From contig JAWZYU010000009.1 in assembly GCA_038380435.1 (NCBI GenBank), positions 69,531,901 to 69,595,900 on the forward strand: DNA of 64,000 nucleotides, given 5' to 3'. The DNA comes from Ryuthela nishihirai. Taxonomy: Eukaryota; Arthropoda; Arachnida; Araneae; Heptathelidae. A program made the translations under genes and the position numbers. Positions 29,826-41,283 of the stretch are shown here, piece after piece. The notes under the pieces are model-generated. The model was not told the DNA's origin and searched no databases. It saw nothing but the letters and a program-made list of their open reading frames with translations. The number at the start of each line of letters is the position of its first letter. Position 1 is the stretch's first letter.

Positions 29826-30056
29826 TTATTTCTGCTTTTTACAGATTACACTGGGATTTTTCCGTCTTCTCCTAAAGCTGTCTTCCCTAAGAATGAAATT
29901 TATCTGTTCTATATCAAAAGCAGCGTATGTGAGTTTCATTAACGATGACTACTATAAGCATAAAGTGACATACTTTTCTAAAATTGAACTCCCCTAGCGC
30001 TAAGGTTAACGAAGAATTACACTTAGCATTACAACAAGCGTACTTCACTATCAATG

Positions 30057-30441
30057 GGTTGGGTTGTTTTACCTCTGAGAGGCACCTTTTTGCACACCAT
30101 AGGCTAAATGGCCAGGTCACATGGACCCCGAAGGCTCAGAGAAGGTTGGGGGAAGGAATCCACTGGAACAGCTCTTGGGAGACAGATGGTAGCCTCCCGT
30201 CAAGGCCATCCAGCGTGTTCTTTAACGTGCACAGGTTATGTCTCTCCCACACACGGGGCCACGGCTTAACGTCCCATCCGACGGACGGTGGCCTTTCCAA
30301 GCCCATCGGTGTCCCCTACTGACCGTGGGCAGGGCGGGGAATTTTGCGGAGATAAATCTCAACGCTTACCCAGCTGGGACTCGAACCTGGGAACTACAGA
30401 TTACGAGCCTGGCGCGCTACCGACTGAGCCACCCCCGCCCC
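30057..30441 (-). mobile_element. Young full-length SINE family 1
   Basis: A 385-bp copy is flanked by TCACTATCAATG at 30045-30056 and 30442-30453 (12-bp perfect duplication). Both promoter boxes are intact. It can serve as a reference copy for the family. Confidence 0.92.
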
Positions 30442-30454
30442 TCACTATCAATGA

Positions 30455-31300
30455 AAAGCAAAAAGCTCTTAGTGAATCTAAACGCAAACCACAGAACCAA
30501 AGAATTCCTGCAACGAGAGCACAACAAACGAAGACCACGATCTGATCTTTCGCAATTCTCCAGATTAAGTAACAAGTCAATGTAACTTAGTTGTCAGGGT
30601 CCTGCCCTGTGTGTAACTTGCACAGCAATAAAGGATTACGTGGGAAGTCACAGCTGTCTTTGCATGTGTTTGTATGCACTGGGGCCTACCCAATGTGAGA
30701 CTGTGTGTGCATGAGAAAGAGCTAGAGAAAGGATCGTCAGTGCTGTTGTTGGAGAACATTTGCGCTGACGGTAATGAGCTTGTAATTAGCCGTGACCACC
30801 TGCTAAACGCCACTGTTCATTTGGCGAGCAGCACAAGGACGCACACGAGCGGAAACTGCAAACTGATCCCTGTGTTGTTTTGTGCCAAGTGATGCGTCCA
30901 CTGCAACCTTCTCTCTGAAATCTTCTCTGGAGGAAAGTCCCGGAGGAGAAGACAAACTTCCAAACTCCGAGGCGATAATCGAGTTGTACAGCTGACATTT
31001 ATTCCTAACTTTCGACTAGATTGTTATTTTGGGGACTGCTGACGAAACCTCCGTAAGCCTGGATAAGCAGAACAACCTGCATTAAAGTGTTATTTTCCAC
31101 TAAGAACATTTTCAGCATCGTGACGTGTCAAAGTTTCGTGGTGTAATGTTTTAGTTTCTTTCCCGTAAAGATAATAAATAACTAATAACGCATAATATGA
31201 GTATTACTGCGATGGCATTGAAGAGTTTAAAAAAAGATCTATTCATATTTCAGCAGATCAGAAATTTATGAAATAAAAATAACGTCTTATTTTCAGAAGG
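30455..31300. other. No recognised gene; GC-richer patch at 30590-31000
   Basis: The patch includes GTAATGAGCTTGTAATTAGC, with homeodomain-type cores, and is open in several short frames on both strands. No protein family is recognised. A conserved noncoding element is possible. Confidence 0.35.
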
Positions 31301-31304
31301 GATG

Positions 31305-32082
31305 GGAAGATTTGGCTCAGTCGGTAGCTAGCCAGACTCAAGATCTAACGTTCCCACATTCGTGTCCCAATTGAGTCTGCATTGAAATTTTCTATGCTGG
31401 GCTAAATTCTGCCCTCGGTGAGGAAGGAGACAGAGATAGGATTGGAAAATCCGTCGTCTGTCGTATGGGATATTAAACCGTGACTTTTGTGCAGGTTGGG
31501 TTGTTCTACTTCTGAGCAACACTTTTTTGCACACCATATGGCTAAATGACCAGGCCACAAGGACCCCGAAGACTCAGAGAAGGTTTGGGGGAGGGGACCC
31601 ACTGGAACAGCTGTTGGGAGATAGATGGTAGCCTCCCGTCAAGGCCATCCAACGTGTTCTTTAACGTGTACAGGGTATGGATCTCCTGTACACGGGTCCA
31701 CGGCTTAACGTCCCATCCGAAGGACGGCGGTCTTTCCAAACCCATCGGTGTCCCCTACTGACCGTGGGCAGGGCGAGGAGTTTTGCGGAGATAAGTCTCA
31801 ACGCTGACTCAGCTGAGACTCGAACCTGGGAACTACAAATTACGAGCCTCTCTGTGCAGGAGAGATATACCCTATGCACGTTAAGCAACAAATGAATGGC
31901 CTTGAGAGGAGACGTCCATCATTCTCCTAGAGAACGTAAGAGTGTACAGTAGCTTAGAGAAAGTTGGAGAAGTCCGTGCCCTTCTCCAACTTTCTCTAAG
32001 CCTTTGGGATCCTTGTGACCTAGACATTTAGTCCAATGTGTCCAAACAAACTGCTGTACAGAAGAAAACCACCCAACCCAAA
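31305..32082 (+). mobile_element. SINE family 1 copy split by an opposite SINE
   Basis: The 5' part at 31305-31495 has box A TTGGCTCAGTCGGTAGC. The 3' part at 31861-32082 ends CCACCCAACCC. A - strand SINE separates them. The 3' part also carries a perfect 20-bp inverted repeat at 31953-32000. Confidence 0.75.
31496..31852 (-). mobile_element. SINE family 1, 5'-truncated, nested
   Basis: A 357-bp copy lacks box A and keeps box B (GACTCGAACC). It is flanked by TGTGCAGG at 31488-31495 and 31853-31860. Confidence 0.85.
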
Positions 32083-32146
32083 GTTAAATTTGCTTCTTAG
32101 ACAACAATTTCGATTCGATATCCAATATAACGATACTTGATCGAAC

Positions 32147-32360
32147 GCCGTCCCGTGGCCGAATGGTTAGCGCGCTTGGCTACTGACTTATGGGACCTGG
32201 GTTCGAGCCCCCGGTAAGGCATGGATGTATGTGTCGTTTTTCTGCTGAGGTCCTGTCTGCCATCCTCTTAGACCGTCTACTGTGGCATATAAACTGACAG
32301 GCTCCTGTCAGACCTCTGTGGCAAGCAGCTGCTTGAGGGGGTATTTATTTTATTTTTTGA
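32147..32360 (+). mobile_element. SINE family 2, best-preserved copy
   Basis: The head is GTGGCCGAATGGTTAGCGCG (box A) and GGTTCGAGCCC (box B). The middle is CTGACAGGCTCCTGTCAGACC. The 3' end is CAGCTGCTTGAGG, followed by a GTATTTATTTTATTTTTT tail. Length is about 200 bp. Confidence 0.85.
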
Positions 32361-32749
32361 TCCTGCTTTATAGGCAATGGAGAGAAAAATGGGGTGTAAT
32401 AAAAATTTATGTTTATGTTTTGCTATTAAAAGTATATAGCATTTAAATGCTAAATATTGTTTCAATTATGTTTTGCGTATTATTGCTTAAAATGAAAAAC
32501 GGCCCACCCTACATTCAGAAGTAACTGATTTGGCCCCTATAATATTCAGTTTGAAAACACTGACCTACAACAGAACTCAAAGTAAGTCCTTTGGAATGCA
32601 CTTTGCTCTAATACAAGCGTCAATGGAACAAGATTTGATTGTTTACTGTCCCACTACTCATCGTATACTTGGCAAGTCCTGCACTACCTCGATTAATCCA
32701 AAATAAGTGGCAAACTGTCAACTCCACTTCGAAGTTCAAATCATCTAAA

Positions 32750-32885
32750 GGTTTGGGTTGTTATATCTCTGAGCTGCATTTTTAAACATACAGTGGACTA
32801 AACGATCAGGTGACAAGGTCCCCGAATACTTAGATTTGGGTAGGGGGAGTATTCACTGGACAGTTGTTAGGATACAGGCGAAAGC
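32750..32885 (-). mobile_element. SINE family 1 fragment, 3' end
   Basis: TTTGGGTTGTTATATCTCTG and following segments match the 3' third of the family read in reverse. It is followed by a poly-C run at 32888-32906. Confidence 0.65.
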
Positions 32886-33110
32886 CCTCCCCCCCCCCCC
32901 CCCCCACCTCCAGTTTTTTACACTAATGTGCAGAATTTTACAGTTGGAATACACATTTCAAATTATTTGCAGGTAAATTTGTAATCATAATGTTATTGAT
33001 ACACCGTTCTCGGCTTATTGGTCTCAGCTAATCATATATTCCCTATATAGATATATTCCCAAATTGATGCTTCTCCACTACGAAAGACTATGGTTTAACA
33101 TTAGATCCAA

Positions 33111-33190
33111 CCAGGCTCGGATCTAGAAAAAACTAAAGGGTAGGGACAAGCAATGCAATCGAGACGAAAAAGAAGGGGGGGGAGGGAGCA
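33111..33190 (-). repeat. Reverse copy of the 37-bp minisatellite unit
   Basis: Read on the - strand it gives CGTCTCGATTGCATTGCTTG and then TTCTAGATCCGAGCC, the same core plus AGATC flank as at 10735-10900. Confidence 0.55.
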
Positions 33191-33376
33191 AGAGATTGGA
33201 TTTCGATTACAATGTAATATATTCCCTTCGTTTCAGACGTTTTCTAAGACTTTCTTGAAAAGTGAAATTTCTCTCACTCATTTTTGTCTTCAATTACCCT
33301 TACTGACATTCTCAAAGGGGGGAGTATGAATGGCCCCCTTGCCCCTCTGCCTAAATTCAGCCATGTTTCAAAGATA

Positions 33377-33545
33377 GTCACCCTTTCTAAGCGCATCGAT
33401 GTCCCCTTCTCGAAGATAGGAGGAATGAGAACGAGGATAAAACATAAAATATCTCAACACACACGCAAAGTGAGGACTCAAACCAGAGAACATCACATTA
33501 CGACCTTGACGCTACCGACTGACTGATAAATTATTACCTCCACCC
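33377..33545 (-). mobile_element. SINE family 1 fragment, 5' part
   Basis: CGCATCGATGTCCCCTTCTC, AAATATCTCAACAC, GGACTCAAACC and CGCTACCGACTGAC lie in family order on the - strand. Confidence 0.55.
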
Positions 33546-34495
33546 CCTTTACTGAGAAAGAGAAATATCGATTGCTTTAAGAACCCACACGCCACTGGAG
33601 CTTTCATTCCTTCTTTCCTTAGGTTTATGGGGGGTTATTATCACGCATGTATCGAGCAGGGAGACAGTGGTTGGCAATATGTCGTTAATCGATTCTCTTG
33701 GCAACAGGGATACATCAAACGAGCACAATGAAGTCTTGCCTCTTTCAATACCATTTCGCCATATCACTCATACAGGAAATCATTGCTCAACTGCACCCTC
33801 TGGAGGAAGTTAGTATGTAGATTACCTCAACACGATGAATGACATCGTGCGTCATCAAATGAATCATGCCACACAATAGAAAACCTTCCCTACTGCACAA
33901 AAGAGGGAATTAATAATAAGGTCTATAGGAGGACGTGTCCTCATCCATCAAGACAAGACAATGAATTGTTGACTACATGGCTACTCTCGCATATCGAGGA
34001 CTGAAATTCAATCGATTTAGAAGTTGACCGGTCATTTTATTGGTAATGATGTTCCGAATTCGGAGAATGAATTAAAGATTAAGGTTGGGTTGGAGGATTA
34101 CTCGATCTAAAGTAATCACACCCTTATTCCATCTATTCGCAAATAGATGTGAAGAAGGTTGAGTAGATGGAGGAAGAGTTTGATTACACTATCAAGGGTA
34201 AGTCATCTCTTCACCAAACCAACCATATTAAAACCGTAACGGATCTGGCAAAATTCCAATCCGTTCAAACTAAATCCCGTCACTTTTCTCCCACCCACCC
34301 TAAATTTTTTGCGACATCCTATTCTCTTTCAACTGAACACTGAAAGGAAATTTTCTTACACAAGGTGTTAAATGACTAGTAAAAAGAATCGAAAGCCAGG
34401 GAACGTTGAGTAAAAAGCCACACTAGAAAACTATAATGGGAAACTCTTATCATGACTACCGTGATTTCTCAATACATGCATGAATGATAGTCGAA
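33546..34495. other. No recognised gene
   Basis: Mixed-composition DNA without a recognised family. GAAGAAGGTTGAGTAGATGG near 34150 is not explained. Confidence 0.45.
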
Positions 34496-34645
34496 TGATC
34501 AATTAGGCCTGGTTTCGAGCCCTGGATAAGGTATGAATGTCTCTTTTGCTGAGGGTTCGCTTCATCACAGATTTCGTTTATGATTTCGTCTCTGGATTTC
34601 GTTTATGATTTCGTTCTCTCGCTGTGGCAAGCGGAGGCTTCAGGA
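34496..34645 (+). mobile_element. SINE family 2 copy, degraded
   Basis: GGTTTCGAGCCCTGGATAAG (box B region), TTTTGCTGAGGGTTCG and CTGTGGCAAGCGGAGGCTTC match the family with internal damage and a small TTTCGTTTATGATTTCG duplication. Confidence 0.5.
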
Positions 34646-35089
34646 ATAGTTTTTTACACTTTATTGCTTTCCCATATTGGCTGCATGACTAGCACTAGTT
34701 ACGATCGACGATTGCTAAGCAGAAATCCAAACTCAGATCATCGTTGTTCCTTTTCCCACCAATGGCAGGGCACAAACGAAGAGAAAATCTCAAGACTCAC
34801 AGAATTAAGATCCCAACCCACAAATTAGAGATTACTGACTTGTCACACAAGGGGATAAGATGCTTCGTGACAAGGAATACTTTGACAAACCTTTGGCGAT
34901 TTTGAGTGTAACTATAAGAAAAAAATGGTACCTGATATATACCAGGGATACTTTAAGTTTTGAGCCTCCTACCCTATAAAAACCGATTTAACACTCAATA
35001 AATCCATGTGTCTTCCAAACATCAATTATTCGTCCTCATATGGTGCACTTGAGTGTCTCTGTGAATGTGATGGATTTATGAGTTAGGTA

Positions 35090-35338
35090 GATTGTATTAT
35101 CTATGAGCAACATTTATTTTTCTGCACACAATAGGTTATATGCCACGTCACAAAGATAACTAGGGTTTCGATTTGGCTAGAGAAAGATGATTTACTGGAC
35201 AGTATTAGGAGAGATATGGAAGGTTCCCATGAAAGCCATTCAGCGTGATCATTAAAGTGAGCAAGGTATCACTCTCCCACATAGCGATCCTGACTTAATA
35301 TCCCAAATGACAGACGAAGACCTTTCCAAGACTTCTGC
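35090..35338 (-). mobile_element. SINE family 1 copy, old
   Basis: TCTGCACACAATAGG, CATTCAGCGTGATCATTAAA and CAGACGAAGACCTTTCCAAG follow the order of the family on the - strand. The tRNA head is missing. Confidence 0.6.
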
Positions 35339-35745
35339 ATTTATGAACTAATAGCTAGATTGATGAATAACACGTTTGATAAGTTCTCTATAATGCTTTG
35401 CGTTAAAGACTAGAGGGTGTTGATTCAATTTAGCCTTGCATTCCTTACTTTCAGAAATGAATTGCATAACCTTATCATCCAAATGACTCTGTCTCCTGTG
35501 CTGCAGTTTACTCAAAACAATACTGGAGGTTTCAAGAATAGCCTGTTTAAAATGGGGCAATGCAGTCTATGTTCAGTCATAATTAATTTAAGATTATCAT
35601 AATGACTAATAACCTATCGTGGTAAGCTTTGGCTATCTAAGGTTCTTTCAAGGCTTCGGTGTTAACCTTAGTACATTTTTATAGAATGTTTTGCTAAGGT
35701 TAAAAAATAATTCTTTTAACCTTAGCACAACATTTCTTAAGATTC

Positions 35746-35971
35746 AGTCGGATGGGACGTTAAGCCGTGGCTCCGTGTGCGGGAGAGCCATACCCTGTGC
35801 ACGTTAAAGAACACACTGAATGGCCTTGACGGGAGGCTACCATCTGTCTCCCAACAGCTGTTCCAGTGGGTCCCCTCCCCCAACCTTCTCTGAGTCTTCG
35901 GGGTCCATGTGACTTGGTCATTTAGCCCATGGTGTGCAAAAAAGTGCCACTCAGAAGTAAAACAACCCAAA
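35746..35971 (+). mobile_element. SINE family 1, 5'-truncated, in old LINE
   Basis: A 226-bp 3' part of the SINE is flanked by TCTTAAGATT at 35736-35745 and 35972-35981 (10-bp perfect duplication). Both promoter boxes are missing, so this is a truncated retroposition product. Confidence 0.88.
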
Positions 35972-36147
35972 TCTTAAGATTAAGTCAAAATCACATTGTA
36001 AACATCAGAACCCCTATATGACGTGAAGTTCCTAACTAGCCCATTTGCTGTTAATTAATATACGTAATCAATCAGAATTCTATGCAACGGGGAAACATTT
36101 TATACTGGAGCTATGATCCAGTATCTTCCCTTCTTCCCCCCCCCAAC

Positions 36148-36215
36148 TTTTCCCCCCTACTCGATGTAGTCACTTGGCCCTCGCCCGCCTTTATTTCTTT
36201 CTAGATCAATTTCTA
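36148..36215 (+). repeat. Single unit of the 37-bp minisatellite
   Basis: CTACTCGATGTAGTCACTTGG lies in a C-rich context and is followed by TTCTAGATCAATTTCTAGATC. It again shows the core plus the TAGATC flank. Confidence 0.45.
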
Positions 36216-36540
36216 GATCAATTTCCAGAGTCAGTATTGGTATTGGCGTTGAAGTCACCCAGCACAAGAACAATTATCTCCTTTCTTGACAGATTTCAAA
36301 ATATCCTGAAGTTGTCCGTAAAACCTATCTTTCTCATTCTCATCTGAGTCCTCAACAGGACATAACAGATAAAATTCAAATCTTTAATTCCGGTTTCAAT
36401 TTTATAGCTTTAAGAAATCTTTCATGTATACATGTCCTAAAGAACAATCACAAGCATTCCTGCTGAGCAACGTAGCTGCACCTTGTAGGTATTTGGCATC
36501 ATCATGTTTCGAAAAGAGAAATTTAAGATTATTTTTAAGT

Positions 36541-37294
36541 ATCTTGCCGAAAGTGAATGCATACCTTTTCTTGTAAATGCACAATATAATGATACTTTAC
36601 AAAGTTGACATTATAATGCACAGGAAATTTTTTTACATTTCCTTTTTATCAGAGAAACATCTTTTTTTCAGCTTCTACATATACAGAACCAAACCAATTT
36701 ATACAGGATTTTCATAATATGTCAAAGGTAAAACTAATTCCGAAGCTCTATAACTTCGAAAATATGCTTTGTGTGGAAATTATTACTCAAGACGAATTAA
36801 ATATCTCAATCAAATCTACTAAAATCTTTATTTCCAAAAATATTCGTTCAATATTTCAAGAGTTATGGATTTAACTAGAGTAGAACCACATAAAATTCCA
36901 GCTATCATAATTCTTTAAATTTTGAACGAATATCGCTGAAAATCTAGATTTAGATCTTTAATTTATCTTTAACAACACTTTCGATACAAATTGTATTTTG
37001 GAAGTTCTAAATTATTCCATTTATATAACATTGAAATAAATAATGAACAAAATTCCCATTGACATGATGTTAAAATTATCTAATCAATTGAGGGGCTATC
37101 TATCTACTATGTAATACCCGTACAGTGTAGAGAGAATGACAGGGGCTTAGAAACAAAAAAAAGTCACCTCTTCTTTGGGTCTCTTCTGGTTTGCTGTAAA
37201 AAGGGCACTTCCGACTAGTGGAGGTAAACGACAGGGGCCTAAGTCCCTGTGACACCCCCCCCCCCCTCTGTACGACTCTGGTAGAGACTATTGA
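36541..37294. other. AT-rich DNA, no recognised gene
   Basis: No gene. A poly-C run lies at 37254-37266. Confidence 0.5.
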
Positions 37295-37307
37295 TATTAT
37301 ATTCAGT

Positions 37308-37695
37308 TGTTGGATTGGGTTGTTTTACCTCTGAGCGGCACTTTTTTGCACACCATGGGCTAAATGGCGAGGCCACAAGGACCCCGAAGGCTCAGAGAAG
37401 GTTGGGGGAAGGGACCCACTGGAACAGCTGTTGGGAGATAGATGGTAGCCTCCCGTCAAGGCCATCCAGCGTGTTCTTTAACGTGCACAGGGTATGGCTC
37501 TCCCGCACATGGGACCACGGCTTAACGTCCCATCCGACGGACGGCGACCTTTCCAGCCCATCGCGTCCACTGCTGACCGTGGGCAGGGCGGGGAGTTTTG
37601 CGGAGATAAATCTCAACGCTGACCCAGCTGGGACTCGAACCTGGGAACTGCAGATTACGAGTTTGGTGTGCTACCGACTGAGCTATCCCCGCCCC
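37308..37695 (-). mobile_element. Young full-length SINE family 1
   Basis: A 388-bp copy is flanked by TATTATATTCAGT at 37295-37307 and 37696-37708 (13-bp perfect duplication). Box B is GACTCGAACC in reverse; box A is slightly changed (CTACCGACTGAGCTATCC). Confidence 0.92.
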
Positions 37696-37807
37696 TATTA
37701 TATTCAGTACATTATTTTTCCTGTTAATTTTTTCTAATGGAGGAATTTCCATCCATTTATTTTTTCTGAACCTTAATGTAAAATGCGTCTTTAGCCTAAA
37801 TACTTGT

Positions 37808-37937
37808 GTAAAAAGAAATTATTGCCGACGGTGTGGGATGCGAACCCACGACTCTCTAGATACATGCCAGAGTGCTCTAACCACTAAACCAACCATCAGA
37901 CTATAACCGTCGACACTAATTTTTTCCACACAATTAT
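37808..37937 (-). repeat. tRNA-like core inside a 30-bp inverted repeat
   Basis: On the - strand, box A-like GGTTTAGTGGTTAGAGCAC and box B-like GGGTTCGCATCCC frame a loop with GGCATGTATC. The flanks pair: TTGTGT..AAATTATTGCCGACGGT on the + strand left side against the reverse complement of ACCGTCGAC...CCACACAA, about 26 of 30 positions by eye. The stem is much longer than a tRNA acceptor stem, so it is not read as a working tRNA gene. Confidence 0.55.
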
Positions 37938-37939
37938 TT

Positions 37940-38599
37940 ATTGAATTCTACATCTACAAGTAATCTGTATTTACTATGGATGTCTTTCACCTGTTTTGGA
38001 ATAAATTGTCAAGGTGTGTGGGTACTGAGGGAAACGTTGGTCTACGCTATGTAGACTCGGGGAGTTGACAGAGGATAATGATGTTTCATATTCTATGGTA
38101 ATATCCACAGCATAAACTTCATTTGATGCATAATTATTTACGATCAGCAACCGCGTATGGAAGACGTAAAAACAATGAATATAAGCTAATGATTTGTTGG
38201 GTTAGGTGGGAGAGAATACGAAAAATATTATATGGCCGATTATTCCTCACCTCATAAACTTTCATTTGCTGCAGAACCCTTTATGATAGATTTCTAGATT
38301 AGGTAGTTGATCGAAACATCTGCTTTGACAAACGCAGTGACAAATGGCATTCGGAAGGCTTAGGAAAAATCTTTTTTTTTTTTCAAAGAAAAATGTTTCA
38401 ACTGTAAAATATATTTAAATATAGGAAGTACCTGCACAATAATTACCTTGATACTCTGAGTTTCATTTTAAAAAAAAAATCCTTCATGTAATACCTTCAT
38501 AACAGGTATAGACATCTAAAATGATGCATGTACTTTAGGTTTCTGGTGTTTTGCTCAACTATTCGGCCATGTCACCACCTTCTTACTATCCATGGCGTC
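37940..38599. other. No recognised gene
   Basis: AT-rich noncoding sequence with T and A homopolymers near 38370 and 38470. Confidence 0.5.
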
Positions 38600-38611
38600 C
38601 AATGTCGCAGC

Positions 38612-38911
38612 TTTTGGTTGGATTGTTTTACCTCTGAGCAGCACTTTTTTGCACTCCATGGGCTAAATGGCCATGTCACAAGGACCCCGAAGGCTCAGAG
38701 AAGGTTGGGAGGAGGGGACCCACTGTAAGAGCTGTTGGGAGGCAGGTGGTAGCCTCCCGTCAAGGCCATTCAGCGTATTCTTTAACGTGAACAGGGTATG
38801 GCTCTCTCGCACAGGGGGCCATGGCTTAACGTCCCGTCCGACGGACGGCGGCCTTTCCAAGCCCAGTGGTGTCCCCTACTGACTGTGAGCAGGGCGGGGA
38901 ATTTTGCGGAG
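38612..38911 (-). mobile_element. SINE family 1, 5'-truncated
   Basis: A 300-bp copy lacks the tRNA-like head. It is flanked by CAATGTCGCAGC at 38600-38611 and 38912-38923 (12-bp perfect duplication). Confidence 0.9.
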
Positions 38912-38923
38912 CAATGTCGCAGC

Positions 38924-39360
38924 CATACGAGTTCTACCTCTAATATATATAGAACTCTATGTATACTATGTATATGACTGGCCGGTTCTGTACCGGTTCT
39001 GTTTCAGATACTTTTCTATTAACGTAAAGCTTTATAGCTCTAGAGTGCTAAACCATTATTAAAAACTTTAAACGCTTTGCGAAAGCGACATGTTTGACGA
39101 AAAACCTTTTTACTTTTCAGTACATTTCACAAAAGCTTGTTTTAAATATATTTCGATCGTTTATCTCTAGTACTTTTAAAACTCCAAAGCCATTTAAGTT
39201 ATTTTTACATAGCTCAAACTCTCAGTTCCAATAACTTTTATGACTATAGTTTTCATTTACTGAACAGAAGTAATTTTTTCGAAAGCCTTTAATCACATTA
39301 AGCTATGATTGGAATTTTAGAACGAAGTGTAGAGAGATCGAGCTTAAACGTTCGTGTAAT
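38924..39360. other. No recognised feature
   Basis: AT-rich sequence with no gene or repeat recognised. Confidence 0.5.
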
Positions 39361-39371
39361 GGTTGAGTCAA

Positions 39372-39752
39372 GGGTTGGGTTGTTTTACCTCTGAGCGGCA
39401 TTTTTTTGCACTCCATGGGCTAAATGGCCAGAGTCACATGGACCCTGAATGCTCAGAGAAGGTGGGAACCCACTGGAACAGCTGTTGGGAGACAGATGGT
39501 AGCCTCCCGTCAAAGCCATCCAGCGTGTTCTTTAACTTGCACAGGATATGATTCTCCCGCACACGGGGCCACAGCTTAACATCCCATCCGACGGACAGGA
39601 GCCTTTACAAGCCCATCGGTGTCCCCTACTGACCGTGGGCAGAGCGGGGAGTTTTGCGGAGATAAATCTCAACGCCTACCCAGCTGGGACTCGAACCTGA
39701 GAACTACAGATTACGAGCCTGGCACGCTACCGACTGAGCCACCCCCGCCCCA
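39372..39752 (-). mobile_element. Young full-length SINE family 1
   Basis: A 381-bp copy is flanked by GGTTGAGTCAA at 39361-39371 and 39753-39763 (11-bp perfect duplication). Both promoter boxes are intact. Confidence 0.92.
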
Positions 39753-39919
39753 GGTTGAGTCAACACGAACAGCTCTATTCGAAAAACTCGATATTTGAGG
39801 TATATGAGAGTCTCCCACAATCCTAGCATATATCTTCTTCTCGTATGTTAGTTAACCTGCCCACTGAATCCACTACGCAACAAAAAAAGCAAAACCCCTT
39901 CAGCAGTGAAACAACCCAA

Positions 39920-40554
39920 CTCAATAACTCTATGCAAGTATCTACCTCTTGCGAGTTCACGGCACAATGCCGGAAGTCCTCCCCCGTCCTTATTACGTCA
40001 TTGATCGTCCCGGGCATCCCCTGATGGACAGCCAGGCAACAGGAAACGTAACGCCATCCAGTGGTCGTTTGCACATTCATGTCCAAGATATCAGCGACTG
40101 CAAGAGAGGAATTTAGGACGACATTAGTACTTATCTGAGTTGCCGTCTCGACAGAGTGGTTTAGACGAAGTTAGCGCTCCTCTGAAGTCCTCTCATTGCC
40201 CGAGACGAGTGCTCTTCTCTCGCAAAGGGTTTATTTGCTTGGACAGAAAGAAAAATAAGCAGGAGAGGCTTAGCCTGGCAATATTTCTCTAGTCTAGGCA
40301 GTTTTATCTGTCAGGCTTTCCACATTGCTGCTGCTGCTAGGAAAAGAAATGCTTAAGAAAAAATCAATGATTTTTGTGCGTGTGGTCTGATTTTCGAACA
40401 AATGGCTTTAGAATAGGGCTTACTTTGAGGGATAAAATTATTTAATTAGAGAATGGTTAAATTAATCTGTGTTTAGCTTCTGTGCTAGCGAAGAGAACAT
40501 CGTAATCTTGGTATAAAAAAATTAACTCCAATTTTTATGCTACGAATGGGTAAT
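39920..40554. other. No recognised gene
   Basis: A GC-richer patch at 39940-40200 is open on the - strand for 87 codons without any recognised family. A weak SINE-like tail (GTGAAACAACCCAACTC) ends just before it. Confidence 0.4.
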
Positions 40555-40672
40555 GTCGATGGGCCCCTCCCCCAACGCTTCTCTGAACCCTCGGGATCAT
40601 TGTGACCTGGCCATATAGCCCACTGTGTGCAAAAAGAAGTGCCGCTCAGATGTAAGACAATTGAATCCAAAC
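40555..40672 (+). mobile_element. SINE family 1 fragment, 3' end
   Basis: CCCCTCCCCCAACGCTTCTC, TGACCTGGCCATATAGCCC and GTGCCGCTCAGATGTAAGAC mark the 3' third of the family. Confidence 0.7.
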
Positions 40673-40961
40673 CCATGAAAACCGAAAAAATATTCAAACA
40701 AGCACAGTTCAGAATGAAAAACTTGAGTTACGCCAGGGCACACTACCGACTTTATGGAATTACTCTCACAAGGTCTCTGATACTGAAAGCCCTTATCCTC
40801 TGTTGCAGGGGTGCACAAAGGTAATAATAAAAATATTGTGCTTGCTGTGGGCCAATAGCTGGGAGGGGTGAGGGGGGGGGGGTAATAAAAAGTACAAAAG
40901 AATCTTTAACTTTGCTATTGCATTTTACTTGCCATATATATAGATACAAAATAATACTAAA

Positions 40962-41283
40962 AACCAGTAGTAAATAATCACAGGATAAGTCCTGTAGACA
41001 TGAAACGATGAGCTGAAAAAAACATTTTGGTTTTGCTATGAGTGGGATTCGAACCCACGTCTCCAGGAAACATGCCTGTTGTGCTACCTCTACACCACCA
41101 ATGGCTAACCTTTTGTTAAACTTTTTTCAGCTTATGTGACCTTATAAACCTTCCGGATTTTATTTATTTGATTCGCACTTGTGGCGCCATCTATCCAGGA
41201 AGTGTACAACTCAGTTGCCTCAGTAGAATTGGAATTAATATTTGTCACTCACGCTCAGGGCGTTAATTCAATAAATCAGTAGT
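40962..41283 (-). repeat. tRNA-like repeat unit, inverted arm
   Basis: A unit of about 320 bp on the - strand holds GGTGGTGTAGAGGTAGCAC (box A-like, reminiscent of tRNA-Gly), GGCATGTTTCC and GGGTTCGAATCCC (box B). The flanks AGCTGAAAAAA..GGTT.GCCAT pair with each other. The next two units lie in the opposite orientation, giving a large inverted repeat centred near 41280. Confidence 0.65.

Larger units (their letters stand above)
35342..36540 (-). pseudogene. Older broken copy of the RTE-like LINE
   Basis: Segments parallel the young LINE: 35342-35735 corresponds to about 20320-20690, 35995-36090 to about 20700-20790, and 36215-36540 to about 20945-21275. The 35348-35560 frame still reads HFKQAILETSS where the young copy has HFKQAFLDTNS. 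It has stops and deletions, and two inserts: a SINE at 35746-35971 and repeat DNA around 36100-36215. It covers only the endonuclease and the linker before RT. Confidence 0.75.

Noticed and set aside
40962..41110. Functional tRNA-Gly gene
   Set aside because: The head resembles tRNA-Gly, but the anticodon loop lacks U33 and stems are imperfect. The sequence is part of a repeated unit.
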